A stretch of 64,000 nt of DNA, from positions 47,501 to 111,500 of the forward strand of contig CAUJGJ010000378.1 in NCBI GenBank assembly GCA_963170055.1. The letters are read 5' to 3'. Positions within the stretch are counted from its first letter, which is position 1; the number at the start of each line of letters is the position of its first letter. Shown in pieces: positions 24,932 to 36,911 of the stretch. The stretch is from Halisarca cf. caerulea (lineage: Eukaryota > Porifera > Demospongiae > Chondrillida > Halisarcidae). Under the pieces are notes generated by a model, which worked only from the letters and a program-made list of their open reading frames with translations, made no database searches and had not been told where the DNA came from. A program made the translations under genes and the position numbers.

Positions 24932-25490
24932 TCAATAGTCTTAAACCATACAGTTCCACTTCCCCAATGAAATCATTAATATGTTAAAGGGTTGAACAGT
25001 AGCTGAATATGGGTGAATGGAAACCAATAAAGTGGCAAATGATGTAGGATTACCACAGGGCTATACATAAGGCTAAATCAAAGAACATCATCCAAAAAAC
25101 TTGGAAAAAGTGTAAGTGAAGCAGGCACAGACCTAGACGAGCAAGGACAAGACAAGCATATAGGGCTAGACAGGCAAGGACAAGACAAGCATATGTAAGG
25201 GCTGGATGAGCACAGGGTTACACACATGTGGCTATATGGGTATAAAACTACAGAGTTCAGTTAGACTGAGTGCACACTGTGCAAATTCCTACATCCCACA
25301 GCACATACATACATGAAAGGGATGTGGGATGTAGGGATTTGCAGTACATGGTTGATAATGTGGGTTTAAGCAGCTTCTATTATATGAAGATCACAAAAAT
25401 GCATAATCGCTTGATATTATACAAGGAAATAAATTCAAAGTTAATAAATGAATACATACATTAGAAATTATAGTACCTCACCTGAAATAC

Positions 25491-28400
25491 AAGTGTGTGG
25501 TCGGGTCCTACTGGATCACAAGTGTGTGGTCGGGTCCTACTGGATCACAAGTATGTGGTCGGGTCCTACTGGATCACAAGTGTGTAGTCGGGTCCTACTG
25601 GATCACAAGTGTGTGGTCGGGTCCTACTGGATCACCAGTGTGTGGTCGGATCCTACTGGATCACAAGTGTGTGGTCGGGTCCTACTGGATCACAAGTGTG
25701 TGGTCGGGTCCTACTGGATCACAAGTGTGTGGTCGGGTCCTACTGGATCACAAGTGTGTGGTCGGATCCTACTGGATCACAAGTGTGTGGTCGGGTCCTC
25801 CTGGATCACAAGTGTGTGGTCGGGTCCTACTGGATCACAAGTGTGTGGTCGGGTCCTACTGGATCACAAGTGTGTGGTCGAGTCCTACTGGATCACAAGT
25901 GTGTGGTCGGGTCCTACTGGATCACAAGTGTGTGGTCGGGTCCTACTGGATCACGAGTGTGTGGTCGGGTCCTACTGGATCACAAGTGTGTGGTTGGGTC
26001 CTACTGGATCACAAGTGTGTGGTTGGGTCCTCCTGGATCACAAGTGTGTGGTCGGATCCTACTGGATCGCAAGTGTGTGGTCGGGTCCTATTGGATCACA
26101 AGTGTGTGGTCGGGTCCTACTGGATCACAAGTATGTGGTCGGGTCCTAGTGGATCACAAGTGTGTGGTCGGGTCCTAGTGGATCACAAGTGTGTGGTCGG
26201 GTACTACTGGATCACCAGTGTGTGGTCGGGTACTACTGGATCACCAGTGTGTGGTCGGGTCCTACTGGATCACAAGTGTGTGGTCGGGTCCAACTGGATC
26301 ACAAGTGTGTGGTCGGGTCCTACTGGATCACAAGTGTGTGGTCGGGTCCTACTGGATCACAAGTATGTGGTCGGGTCCTACTGGATCACAAGTGTGTGGT
26401 CGGGTCCTCCTGGATCACAAGTGTGTGGTCGGGTCCTACTGGATCACAAGTGTGTGGTCGGATCCTACTGGATCACAAGTGTGTGGTCGGGTCCTCCTGG
26501 ATCACAAGTGTGTGGTCGGGTCCTACTGGATCACAAGTGTGTGGTCGGGTCCTACTGGATCACAAGTGTGTGGTCGAGTCCTACTGGATCACAAGTGTGT
26601 GGTCAGGTCCTACTGGATCACAAGTGTGTGGTCGGGTCCTACTGGATCACAAGTGTGTGGTCGGGTACTACTGGATCACGAGTGTGTGGTCGGGTCCTAC
26701 TGGATCACAAGTGTGTGGTTGGGTCCTACTGGATCACAAGTGTGTGGTTGGGTCCTCCTGGATCACAAGTGTGTGGTCGGATCCTACTGGATCGCAAGTG
26801 TGTGGTCGGGTCCTATTGGATCACAAGTGTGTGGTCGGGTCCTACTGGATCACAAGTATGTGGTCGGGTCCTAGTGGATCACAAGTGTGTGGTCGGGTCC
26901 TAGTGGATCACAAGTGTGTGGTCGGGTACTACTGGATCACCAGTGTGTGGTCGGGTACTACTGGATCACCAGTGTGTGGTCGGGTCCTACTGGATCACAA
27001 GTGTGTGGTCGGGTCCAACTGGATCACAAGTGTGTGGTCGGGTACTACTGGATCACAAGTGTGTGGTCGGGTCCTACTGGATCACAAGTATGTGGTCGGG
27101 TCCTACTGGATCACAAGTGTGTGGTCGGGTCCTCCTGGATCACAAGTGTGTGGTCGGGTCCTACTGGATCACAAGTGTGTGGTCAAGTCCTACTGGATCC
27201 CAAGTGTGTGGTCGGGTCCTACTGGATCACAAGTGTGTGGTCGGGTCCTACTGGATCACAAGTGTGTGGTCATCTACTGGATCACAAGTGTGTGGTCGGG
27301 TCCTACTGGATCACAAGTGTGTGGTCGGGTCCTACTGGATCACAAGTGTGTGGTCGGGTCCTACTGGATCACAAGTGTGTGGTCGGGTCCTACTGGATCA
27401 CAAGTATGTGGTCGGGTCCTACTGGACCACAAGTGTGTGGTCGGGTCCTACTGGATCACAAGTGTGTGGTCGGGTCCTACTGGATCACAAGTGTGTGGTC
27501 GGATCCTACTGGATCACAAGTGTGTGGTCGGGTCCTCCTGGATCACAAGTGTGTGGTCGGGTCCTACTGGATCACACGTGTGTGGTCGGGTCCTACTGGA
27601 TCACAAGTGTCTGGTCGAGTCCTACTGGATCACAAGTGTGTGGTCGGGTCCTACTGGATCACAAGTGTGTGGTCGGGTACTACTGGATCACGAGTGTGTG
27701 GTCGGGTCCTACTGGATCACAAGTGTGTGGTTGGGTCCTACTGGATCACAAGTGTGTGGTTGGGTCCTCCTGGATCACAAGTGTGTGGTCGGATCCTACT
27801 GGATCGCAAGTGTGTGGTCGGGTCCTATTGGATCACAAGTGTGTGGTCGGGTCCTACTGGATCACAAGTATGTGGTCGGGTCCTAGTGGATCACAAGTGT
27901 GTGGTCGGGTCCTAGTGGATCACAAGTGTGTGGTCGGGTACTACTGGATCACCAGTGTGTGGTCGGGTACTACTGGATCACCAGTGTGTGGTCGGGTCCT
28001 ACTGGATCACAAGTGTGTGGTCGGGTCCAACTGGATCACAAGTGTGTGGTCGGGTACTACTGGATCACAAGTGTGTGGTCGGGTCCTACTGGATCACAAG
28101 TATGTGGTCGGGTCCTACTGGATCACAAGTGTGTGGTCGGGTCCTCCTGGATCACAAGTGTGTGGTCGGGTCCTACTGGATCACAAGTGTGTGGTCAAGT
28201 CCTACTGGATCCCAAGTGTGTGGTCGGGTCCTACTGGATCACAAGTGTGTGGTCGGGTCCTACTGGATCACAAGTGTGTGGTCATCTACTGGATCACAAG
28301 TGTGTGGTCGGGTCCTACTGGATCACAAGTGTGTGGTCGGGTCCTACTGGATCACAAGTGTGTGGTTGGGTCCTACTGGATCACAAGTGTGTGGTCGGGT

Positions 28401-28736
28401 CCTACTGGATCACAAGTATGTGGTCGGGTCCTACTGGACCACAAGTGTGTGGTCGGGTCCTACTGGATCACAAGTGTGTGGTCGGGTCCTACTGGATCAC
28501 AAGTGTGTGGTCGGGTCCTACTGGATCACAAGTGTGTGGTCGGGTCCTACTGGATCACAAGTGTGTGGTCGGGTCCTACTGGATCACAAGTGTGTGGTCG
28601 GGTCCTACTGGATCACAAGTGTGTGGTCGGGTCCTACTGGATCACAAGTGTGTGGTCGGGTCCTACTGGATCACAAGTGTGTGGTCGGGTCCTAATGGAT
28701 CACAAGTGTGTGGTCGGGTCCTACTGGATCACAAGT
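25491..28736. repeat. 29-bp minisatellite, array 2 (~112 copies)
   Basis: Largest array of the 29-bp unit (core CCTACTGGATCACAAG), 3' of ANK3. It shows higher-order structure: the same variant block starts at about 26162, 26887 and 27899, shifts of 725 (25 units) and 1012 bp (35 units minus 3 bp). A unit carrying a 3-bp deletion (GGTCATCTACTGG) recurs at ~27268 and ~28280. Not coding despite long open frames: every plus frame is open and each encodes the same rotating peptide. Confidence 0.98.
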
Positions 28737-29377
28737 TGACAGGCTCACCTGTAAGAAATAACAGAAGAATGAGTTGCAATGAAATAATAATAATATACAT
28801 AATAACAACACTCAACACTACAAACACATTTGTATGTGCTTTGTGTGTGTAGCAAGATTATGTGCATGTATATCATGGAGAAGTCAGCAACAAAACTATT
28901 GAAGGAACAGTGAAAATACAACAATGTGCATCCACAGAACGGATCAAACCCAAACTCCTCATCACTAGTGGCTCTACCCTCTTAGGCAGGCTGGACCATC
29001 CCTGGAAATTACATGCAAAGCTTCGTAGCATCACAAATGTACTCAAGACATAGTTTCACATCTGAATTGATTTTGCATGTGTTACATACACTCCCCATTC
29101 TGCACACAGTGTGGAACATACTAACGTGTAAAAACTTGCCAAAAGCTGGCAGTGAAGCCATTCAAGTCACAGTTATTGTAGGAATTAAAGAGTTAAATTG
29201 TCAATAATGTGTACTTGACAAGATTCTGAAAGAGAGCAAAACCCTCCAATACAGCTACATCAGGCATGCATTCAGGCATGAAGAATCTGCTCAGTCGGAC
29301 ATGCAACACTTGAAAGTGCAAGTCACTGATCAGAGTCAATAGTACAATGTGTACTGTCAGAAGACATTTCTCACCTC
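28737..29377. other. ANK3 3' flank, no gene seen
   Basis: Starts with TTGACAGGCTCACCTGTAAG and matches the ANK4 3' flank at 59704-60100 closely (GCAAGATTATGT, ACGGATCAAACCCAAACTCC, TGGACCATCCCTGGAA). Lies between the minisatellite and the last ANK3 exon. Probably 3' untranslated or intergenic sequence. Confidence 0.5.
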
Positions 29378-29679
29378 TTAAATATCTTTCGAAAGTGCTC
29401 CTCTGATGTCTTCCACAAGAAGTGGGAATCCTGTCAACTTTAGAGCTGCAAACACTGTTTCCCAAGTACGTGGGAGGTCTCCAGTACCATTTTCTCTATG
29501 CAACCATCGGCGAGTAAGCTCCTTGAAACATTCCTCTACAATTGCAAGACACTGCTTGTAAACCACATCTGTGATCCTAGTCTCCACATGTAAGTGGACA
29601 GCAAACTCCTTCCATCTGGAGTGCATCTTTCTCCCAACAAGATTCCAGAGATGGGCTTCAGTGAGAATATTGTCATCAG
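29378..29679 (-). CDS. ANK3 last exon, second Death-like domain
   Basis: 302 nt; acceptor TTCTGTATAG, phase 1, in-frame TAA. Core motifs KEFAVHLHVETRITD, ECFKELTRRWL, RTWETVFAALKLTGFPLLV. Where ANK2 reads AAAGAGTGTTCAGGAG before the donor, ANK3 reads AAAGATATTTAAGAG, which creates the stop and would remove any following exon. Confidence 0.75.
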
Positions 29680-32600
29680 CTATACAGAATGTGATCGGAA
29701 GCATTGTCATGTAAAACACGGACTGTATACGTAAAGGTTGACTGCATGTAAGCATCTCACCCGCACTCCGTGCCTTGTTCCTCTGAGTACCACTGGGTGG
29801 TACTAGCGAGGAGGAAGTTACTCCTGTTGTTACCTTAGCATAGCATATATCTGTACAAATAAGAGAAGCATTGCGATATACTGCAGTATGCAATTCACAG
29901 GCACAGGCAAAGTAAGAAAATCAACACTTCATGCACTCACCATAACTGAGTGAAGGCAGCATTGTATCTGATGTGGGGATCTAAATGGTGAGGACAAGAA
30001 AGTGGTCACAGTTATCAGATTGCAATGACTAACAAGTGACATATCTACCTACATTTGTCAGAGACAATCCTCTTTCCATCGTCTTCCTGATGTCATCCAT
30101 GGTCTTCTTGGTCTCAAAGTGTCCAATGGCATTAAGTAAGGTCTTCCGGGTCACACTGTGGCCATGTTTCAACCAGTACTTTAACATGGAATAGTAGGCA
30201 TCATCACTGCCATCAGCATCCTTGGCTAGTTTGTCCAACACAGGTGCATCTACTTTAAGAAGCTCACCCACTCTTCTCCATTTCCTCAACTCCTTCACAC
30301 TGGACAGGATGCATTCCTCTACATCAGATTGTTCAGGTGTCTGTTCGAGAACGGCATTTTGAGCCGCTTTTCTACCCTCCTCCTCTTTGATCGCATACCC
30401 ACACATCATCAGTAACGTTCGGATGCAATCTTCACCAAATTCACTCCCTCTAATTCTCTTCAGAGACCTGAGAATTTCCATACTTTTCTGTCCCATTTCT
30501 TTTGGCAGGTCAGCCCATATTCCTGGTCTACCACCTGCTCTCTCGATCATACTAGCAATGTCATGGAGCTCAAACTGACGAGCTACGTCAAGTGGACTCA
30601 GTCCATTAGGGAAGAGTTCATAGATAGTATACTTTGTACGTGGATGGGAGATAACTCTTTCTGCATACTTGTGTTGAGCTGTCGATTGTGGTCCTGGACC
30701 AAGCTGTTTGCAGGAAATGAGGGACAAATGAAGGGGATTCAGAGGATCATCTAAAATGTGAAGCTCATCGAGCAAATTCTCAATCACTTTCCAAGGCTTT
30801 TTCCTAATACACAGAGCTTGCACTAATTTAGGCATTCTCTGTTGATCTAATGGTAAATCAGAATCAACTATGTCATCAAATAGATCGACATGTCCCTTGA
30901 CAGCAGCCAAACACAGGATTCTGTTGATATCAATGAGGTTATTCTTACTGAGGGTGGATATAACATTAGCAAAGTTGCTGCCGTCACATGCAATGCCACT
31001 TGCTTCAACAAATAATTTCATTATATGACTTGAAAGACATTCAAAAGCAATCGAATACTCAAAAAAATATACTCCAAAATTATCACGATGGCTAATCCTT
31101 CCTCCAGACAATATTAACCTACGCATTAGTTTCATATGATGTACTGCAAAGAATTGCGGTGTCCAACCCCACATATCAACTGCATTGGCATCAAATCTTC
31201 GTTTAAGCAGCATATCAACTACATCCACCCTGCCAGCATTAGCAGCAACATGAAGAGCAGTTATGCCCTCGCTGGTTGTCCCATTTTCTGGACTGTCACA
31301 ACCTTCATCCAGCAATAGTGTGACTATGTCATTGTAGCCCTTCCCGACAGCCTGATGTAGTGGGGTTCCTATGTGGTCCGCAACCATTGTCATTGATGCC
31401 TTCCCACCTGACCTAACCAATGTACACACTGATTCCAGGTTACCTTGGATAGCTGCTCTGTGCAATGGAGTACAACCTTTGTTGTCCACTAGGTTAACAT
31501 CCAGCCCATGCTTAACAAGCACCTCAATAATGTCTACCTTACTAAATACAGCTGCAGCATGGACTGCAGACATGCCATTACCATCTGTAACATTTGTCGG
31601 ACAACCTTCTTTCAGTAATAAGGACACCATATCCTTGTGACCTTTTGCTACAGCCTGGTGAAGTGGAGATGCTATTGTATCACCCATGACTGTCATCGAT
31701 CTCCTTCCACCTAACTCAATCAATGTACGAGCTGATTCCAGTTGATTTTCACATGCTGCTACATGCAAAGGTGTGATTCCTCCATGTTCTTGTATATTGA
31801 CATCCAACCCGTGATCCACGAACATTTCAATCATGTCCACTTGACCAGTTTCAGCTGCAACATGTAGGGCAGTACGACCATCGGTGATAGTCGTATTCAT
31901 TGGGCAGCCCTCACTCAACAGTAGTGAAACAAAGTCCTTGTTTCCTTGTCCTACAGCAAAATGCAATGGAGTTCCTGCACCTCTAGCTATCATTGCCATT
32001 GATCTCCTTCCTCCCAATCTGAGTAAAGCACGAACTGATCCCAATTGGTCATTAAAGACTGCCAAGTGTAAAGGAGTTCTTCCATCATCGTCCTCTATAT
32101 TAGCATCCAATCCACAATCTATAAGATATGCAATCAGCTCTTCTTGGCCAAACTGGGCTGCAGCATGGAGGACAGATACACCATTGCAGTCTCGAGTGGT
32201 AAGAGGACAACCTTCCTTCAGTAAAAGTGTGATCACATCCTTGTGACCACCTGCTATAGCCTGATGTAGGGGAGTTCCTACCTCCCTGCCACTCTTTGCT
32301 AGTGACTTCCTTCCACCCAATCTAAGTACTGTATGTATTGATTCCAACTGACCGTGGGCAGCTGCTGAGTGTAAGGGAGTACAGCCTTCATTGTCTTCAG
32401 CATTGACGTCCAACCCGTGATTAACCAACAATTCAATAATGACAACCTGACCACATTGAGCAGCAAAATGGAGGGCAGTAAAGCCATCACCATCCCTTAG
32501 TCTGACATCCAGATCATGCCTCATAAGCATCTCAATTATGTCAACCTTACCAGACATAGTTGCAACATGGACAGGAGACATGCCTTCACCATCTGGAACA

Positions 32601-34372
32601 TTAATTGAACAACCTTCTTTCAGTAATAAGGACACCACATCCTTGTGGCCTTCTGCAGCAGCCCGATGAAGTGGAGTTCCTGCCTTCTTGGCTGTCGTTG
32701 TTAGTGACTTCCTTCCACCCAATCTAAGCAATGTTTGTACTGATTCCAACTGACCATGGATAGCTGCCGAGTGTAAGGGAGTAGTACCTTTATTGCTTAC
32801 AATATTAACATCCAGTCCATGATTAATCAACGTTTCAATTATGTGAATGTGACCATATTGAGCAGCAAAATGGAGGGCAGTATAGCCATTACTTTCTCTG
32901 ATGTCTATTGGACAACCTTCATTCAGTAAAAGTGTGACCACATCCTTGTGACCATGTCCTGCAGCCTGATGTAGGGGAGTCCCTGCTTCACCAGCCACCA
33001 CTGTCATCAGCTTCCTTCCACCCACACTAAGCAACATTTCAATAACCTCCAGTTGACCGTCTGCTGCAGCTGCATGCAAGAGGGTGCACCCTGTTGAATC
33101 ACACACAGATTTTGCTAAATTCAGGAGCAGCTCAACTTCATCTTGTCCTTGCATAGTAGCATACATAGTAGGAGTCCATCCATTATGGTCTACCGCGTCA
33201 ATGCAACAACCTTTCTCAATGAGCAGTTTCACTGCATCAAACTGACCCTCACCAGCAGCACAATGAAGAGGTGTACAACCATCTTCATCAGTTACGTCAA
33301 CTGAAACACCTAACTCCAGATACTCCTTCAGTTTAGCAGTGTCTCCAGATCGAGCAGCATCAAAGATATCACATTTCCTACTATTGTGGACTCCTGCATA
33401 ATCCGAGCTGGGAGGAATCCTACTCTTAACAGAAGACATACGACACCCTCTGTCCATCAGCAGTCTTATCACCTCCACCTGACCATGTGCTATAGCATGA
33501 TGTACAGGAGACCAGCCATCTTCATCAGTCAGATCAGCGGGGATACCTAGATCTAGAAATCCCTTTACTATGGCAATGTTCCCAGATCGAGCAGCATCAA
33601 AGATACCACCTTCTGTATCACCATCCTTTAGAATATCCTCATTTGCTAACAGACTTGAATTCTTCGCTGGAACCATACGACACCCTCTATCCATCAGCAG
33701 TCTTATCACCTCCACCTGACCATGTGCTATAGCATGATGTACAGGAGACCAGCCGTCTTCATCAGTCAGGTCAACTGGGACACCTAGATCTAGACACTCT
33801 GTCACTGCAGTAGTGTCTCCTGATTGAACAGCTTTGAAAAACTGCACCTGGCTTTCATCCTCAAGGCTGGAAATATCATTTTTAGGAGCATTGTGAACAG
33901 CCAGACCTGCCTGCTCACTATGGCAGCTTACTGTTTTCGGGTCTAAATCAACAGAAATGATTAACGGCTCTGCTTCATCTCCATCCACAGACCCTCCATG
34001 TTCAATCAAAGCTTTCATCACTGCATATTGCTCAGACATCACTGCCCACTGCAGTGGTGTTGTGTGCTCATTATCAAGTGCATTAACATCACTGCCCATC
34101 TCAATGAGAGCCCTAGCACTTTCCACAAAACCATTTGCTGCTGCGTAATGTAATGCCGTACGTCCGTTGCTATCAACTGCGTCAATGTAGCAACCATTCT
34201 CTTGCAAGAGCCGTATTACTTCAACCTGATCACATGCTGCAGCATGATGGAGAAGAGACCAACCTTCTTCATCGGTGAGGTTCACAGGAACACCAGCATC
34301 AAGGAACTCCTTCACCCCAGGAATATTCCCCGACTGAATTGAATCAAAAATATCACCATGTTCTACTTGCAT
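29378..34372 (-). CDS. ANK3: ankyrin-repeat protein with two Death-like domains
   Basis: Minus-strand model of four exons: 30053-34372, 29941-29980, 29761-29850, 29378-29679. GT-AG junctions and phases agree, giving 1583 aa. Exon 1 has the ankyrin array and a Death-like domain at residues ~1363-1432 (RKWRRVGELL, MLKYWLKHG, TRKTLLNAIGHFE). The 40-nt and 90-nt exons give a Ser/Thr linker; the last exon gives a second Death-like domain ending LVEDIRGALSKDI. The stop lies just before the position of the conserved GTGAGAAA donor used in ANK2, so this copy ends there. An internal duplication gives two copies of DEDGWSPVHHAIAHGQVEV (about 33470-33530 and 33700-33770). The start ATG follows AGTCAAGA, similar to ANK1/2, but the further 5' flank is different. 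Confidence 0.83.
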
Positions 34373-36363
34373 TCTTGACTGGTATCCTTAATTATTGATA
34401 TTGCCACAAAATCTTTCTGGATGTTCAACACGTCAAACACTTTTCGTACATGTAACCTTGTACATGGTTACATGAGTAGACTACAGTGAACAACAAAATT
34501 GACCGAATTAATGTAAACACTACTACAAGTATAAGCAGTAGTCAAAGAGACTCAGAATAATTGAGAAAATATACTCAGCAGAATATGATACTACAATTTC
34601 CTTTAAATATTTACTATTTTCAGGACAAAACTGAGAGAAATCAAAGCTAGGATCGTATATCAGTCAAAATTCACAGTATATACTATTGGACTCAAAAGTG
34701 ATCATTGGATTCAGTACATGATTAGTGTGCACAGCATGAATTTCAATCACTTCAAAAGAGACCACTTGAATAAGTATATAATCTGTACCTAGGGCATATA
34801 GGTAGGAATGCAAGAACGTCCAACATTGCTGGGACACCACTACAGCAAACAGAGGATTGAAGTAAAGCTGCTGTGGTATATATAATCCCTGTAGCCTTGT
34901 AGGTCTGTCATGCATGCCAAATATTAAAACTAGAACGGTGTGGGCACTTATCAAATACAAACTCTAACCATTGTGGCTTTAGGGATAGGGCTACAATATA
35001 TAGTTGATAACACGGTAGGGGGACACGGTACTTACAACAGGGACCATTCACTGTATACGCTCCATGCAGGCCCAGCATCCTACCAATTAGGTGCTGGGTT
35101 TGAGTATCCAGTATAGTCTAGTCCAACAATTATAAAACCTAGGTAGTAGATGATTATCTTCGTGGGAGCAGCCTGGGGTACATGGCAGAGGCACAAAGGC
35201 AACTGATGAGCAGCCCGTTGTTTCACAATAGTCAATGATGGTTGTCAACTGCGGAGTGTCCACCTAATTACTTCACATGTAGCCTTAACTGAACAGCATC
35301 ACATTCTTGTCGAGTGAATGAATGATCATTTGGACCATTGAACATATAATGCATGTCGGCAGTCCTAGCACTGATTATTTCTCAAGATCAATTGAGCACA
35401 TTATCACTTAATTGAATAGACTGCAACCATGGTCTCAATCATGCATTCCTCTTGAAAATTATAAGCTTGGACAATCTGCCAAGACGCAGTTTACATGACC
35501 ATGCACAGAAGAAAGAAACATGCAAAAACATGACAGGAAGTGACACTAAAGAGTATAGACACATATACGTGTTTGTGATTATTCACCTCTTTCACTCTTA
35601 GGCTAGTATAAGGTGAGTTGAAGACCATCGAATTTGAAACACACTTAGTCTAGCAATAATACATAATTATACCATAACAGTGGGAAATTGTCATGAGAGA
35701 CATTTAGCACTATGTGAAACATTATGTTATAAGCCTATTACATTTCACACGGAAAATTAGAACATTCTTAGTAACGGTTTCGACATATCAAAGTATTTTA
35801 TACGTTCTTGCTCTTTGTTATAAGCCTTGTGGTGCTGCTTTCTCTGTTGCTCCTCATACTGCTGCTCTTCAGCCTGGTGTTCCATTTCTACTAGTAAAAG
35901 AAGGTCGTCATGGTCCGAATCTTCTTTCATGCAGAATCGCCAATAACTCGATCACAAAAAAACTTTGTTATCGTTCTGTATCCATAACGATACGTATACG
36001 CATTCAATGTTGCTAAAACGAACAACGGCAGTTCATTTTGAATGTACCCATCAGCTTACTATGTAGCATTTAAACACTATGCCAAACCACTCTACTGACT
36101 GTACGAATGTATACACTAAACTCCATTAACATATACGCCATATATATTACGTCATGCACACGCCTCATGACCGAATTAATTATCACTACAATAGATACAA
36201 AAACCCTCCCCACGGTGAAGGATGCGACGACGTTTAAATCAGAGCAAGAATAACAGCAGATATTTGAAAAAAACAACGATAGGGTCCTCTCCGGTGGAGC
36301 AGTGGCACGAACAACTATGCAGCAGCCGACCGAGGAGATAAGCTACAAGAAAGTTTACGTACC
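34373..36363. other. 5' flank of ANK3 and part of duplication block B
   Basis: Unlike ANK1/ANK2, the ANK3 upstream region shows no obvious similarity to the other promoters beyond the start codon context. 35330-35600 is part of duplicated block B. No supportable coding exon. Confidence 0.4.
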
Positions 36364-36516
36364 ATGAGTGCCAAAATTGCTTCGAAGACTTTTCCGCAGG
36401 TATGTTATGTCCAATTTTATGGAGCCGTCAAAATGGCCGCCACTACGGTGACCGTAATTGCACCCCTATTTTCTTCACAGATACCTCCTAAAAAGCCTAC
36501 AAGAAGCCATGAATAA
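36364..36516 (+). CDS. Possible spliced micro-ORF (23 aa)
   Basis: ATG in context ACCATGAG opens a 12-codon exon (36364-36399) ending CCGCAG|GTATGT, an excellent donor. After an 81-bp intron, TTTTCTTCACAG| (acceptor) starts an 11-codon exon (36481-36513, stop to 36516). The predicted peptide is MSAKIASKTFPQ plus IPPKKPTRSHE. The intron length matches those of KDZ1 and the region is locally CpG-rich, with an AAAATGGCCGCCA motif in the intron. It may be a real small gene, the first exons of something longer, or chance. Function unknown. Confidence 0.3.
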   Translation: MSAKIASKTFPQVCYVQFYGAVKMAATTVTVIAPLFSSQIPPKKPTRSHE

Positions 36517-36620
36517 TATTTTTAACTTGTCTACTATGTAGAAATAACCTTTTCTTTTGTGTGATGTTTTCAACAGTTGCACAATTAATCATTTGCTACA
36601 ACATACGAAAACAGCTTTAG

Positions 36621-36911
36621 TGAAAAAGGCGGAGACCTAGATGGTGGTTTTTCAACCTTACAATGGGTTCAAAATAACCTTAGAATCAATATCTAAATTT
36701 TCACCGCGTATAATTTTGAAATTCAGTTCTTTCGTTGTTATGTACAGCATTTTGTAGTTTGCAAGCAAGGACAAGACAGGATATAGTTAGACATAACTTG
36801 AATGGAACAAGCAATCAAAATTATACGCGGTGAAAAGTTAGCTTTACCTTTTAGAAATCATCTCTTAAATTTCTGCAGTTATGCACCGCCATCTAGATCT
36901 CCGCCTTTTAC
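36621..36911. mobile_element. Foldback/MITE-like element
   Basis: Ends in imperfect inverted repeats (AAAGGCGGAGACCTAGATGG versus the complement of CCATCTAGATCTCCGCCTTT). A second, perfect inverted pair lies inside: TTTTCACCGCGTATAATTTT at ~36694 and its complement at ~36815. Total ~290 bp, no coding capacity. Target duplication not clear. Confidence 0.6.

Noticed and set aside
25491..28736. CRISPR-like array because of regular ~29-bp repeats
   Set aside because: Units are directly adjacent with no unique spacers, and the context is eukaryotic with introns.
25497..28852. Very long plus-strand open frames (up to 607 codons) over the 29-bp minisatellite, also at 13187-13615 and 58119-59986
   Set aside because: All three plus frames are open and encode the same rotating peptide, because a stop-free 29-bp unit opens every frame. 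Frame-shifting units occur without selection, so these are not genes.
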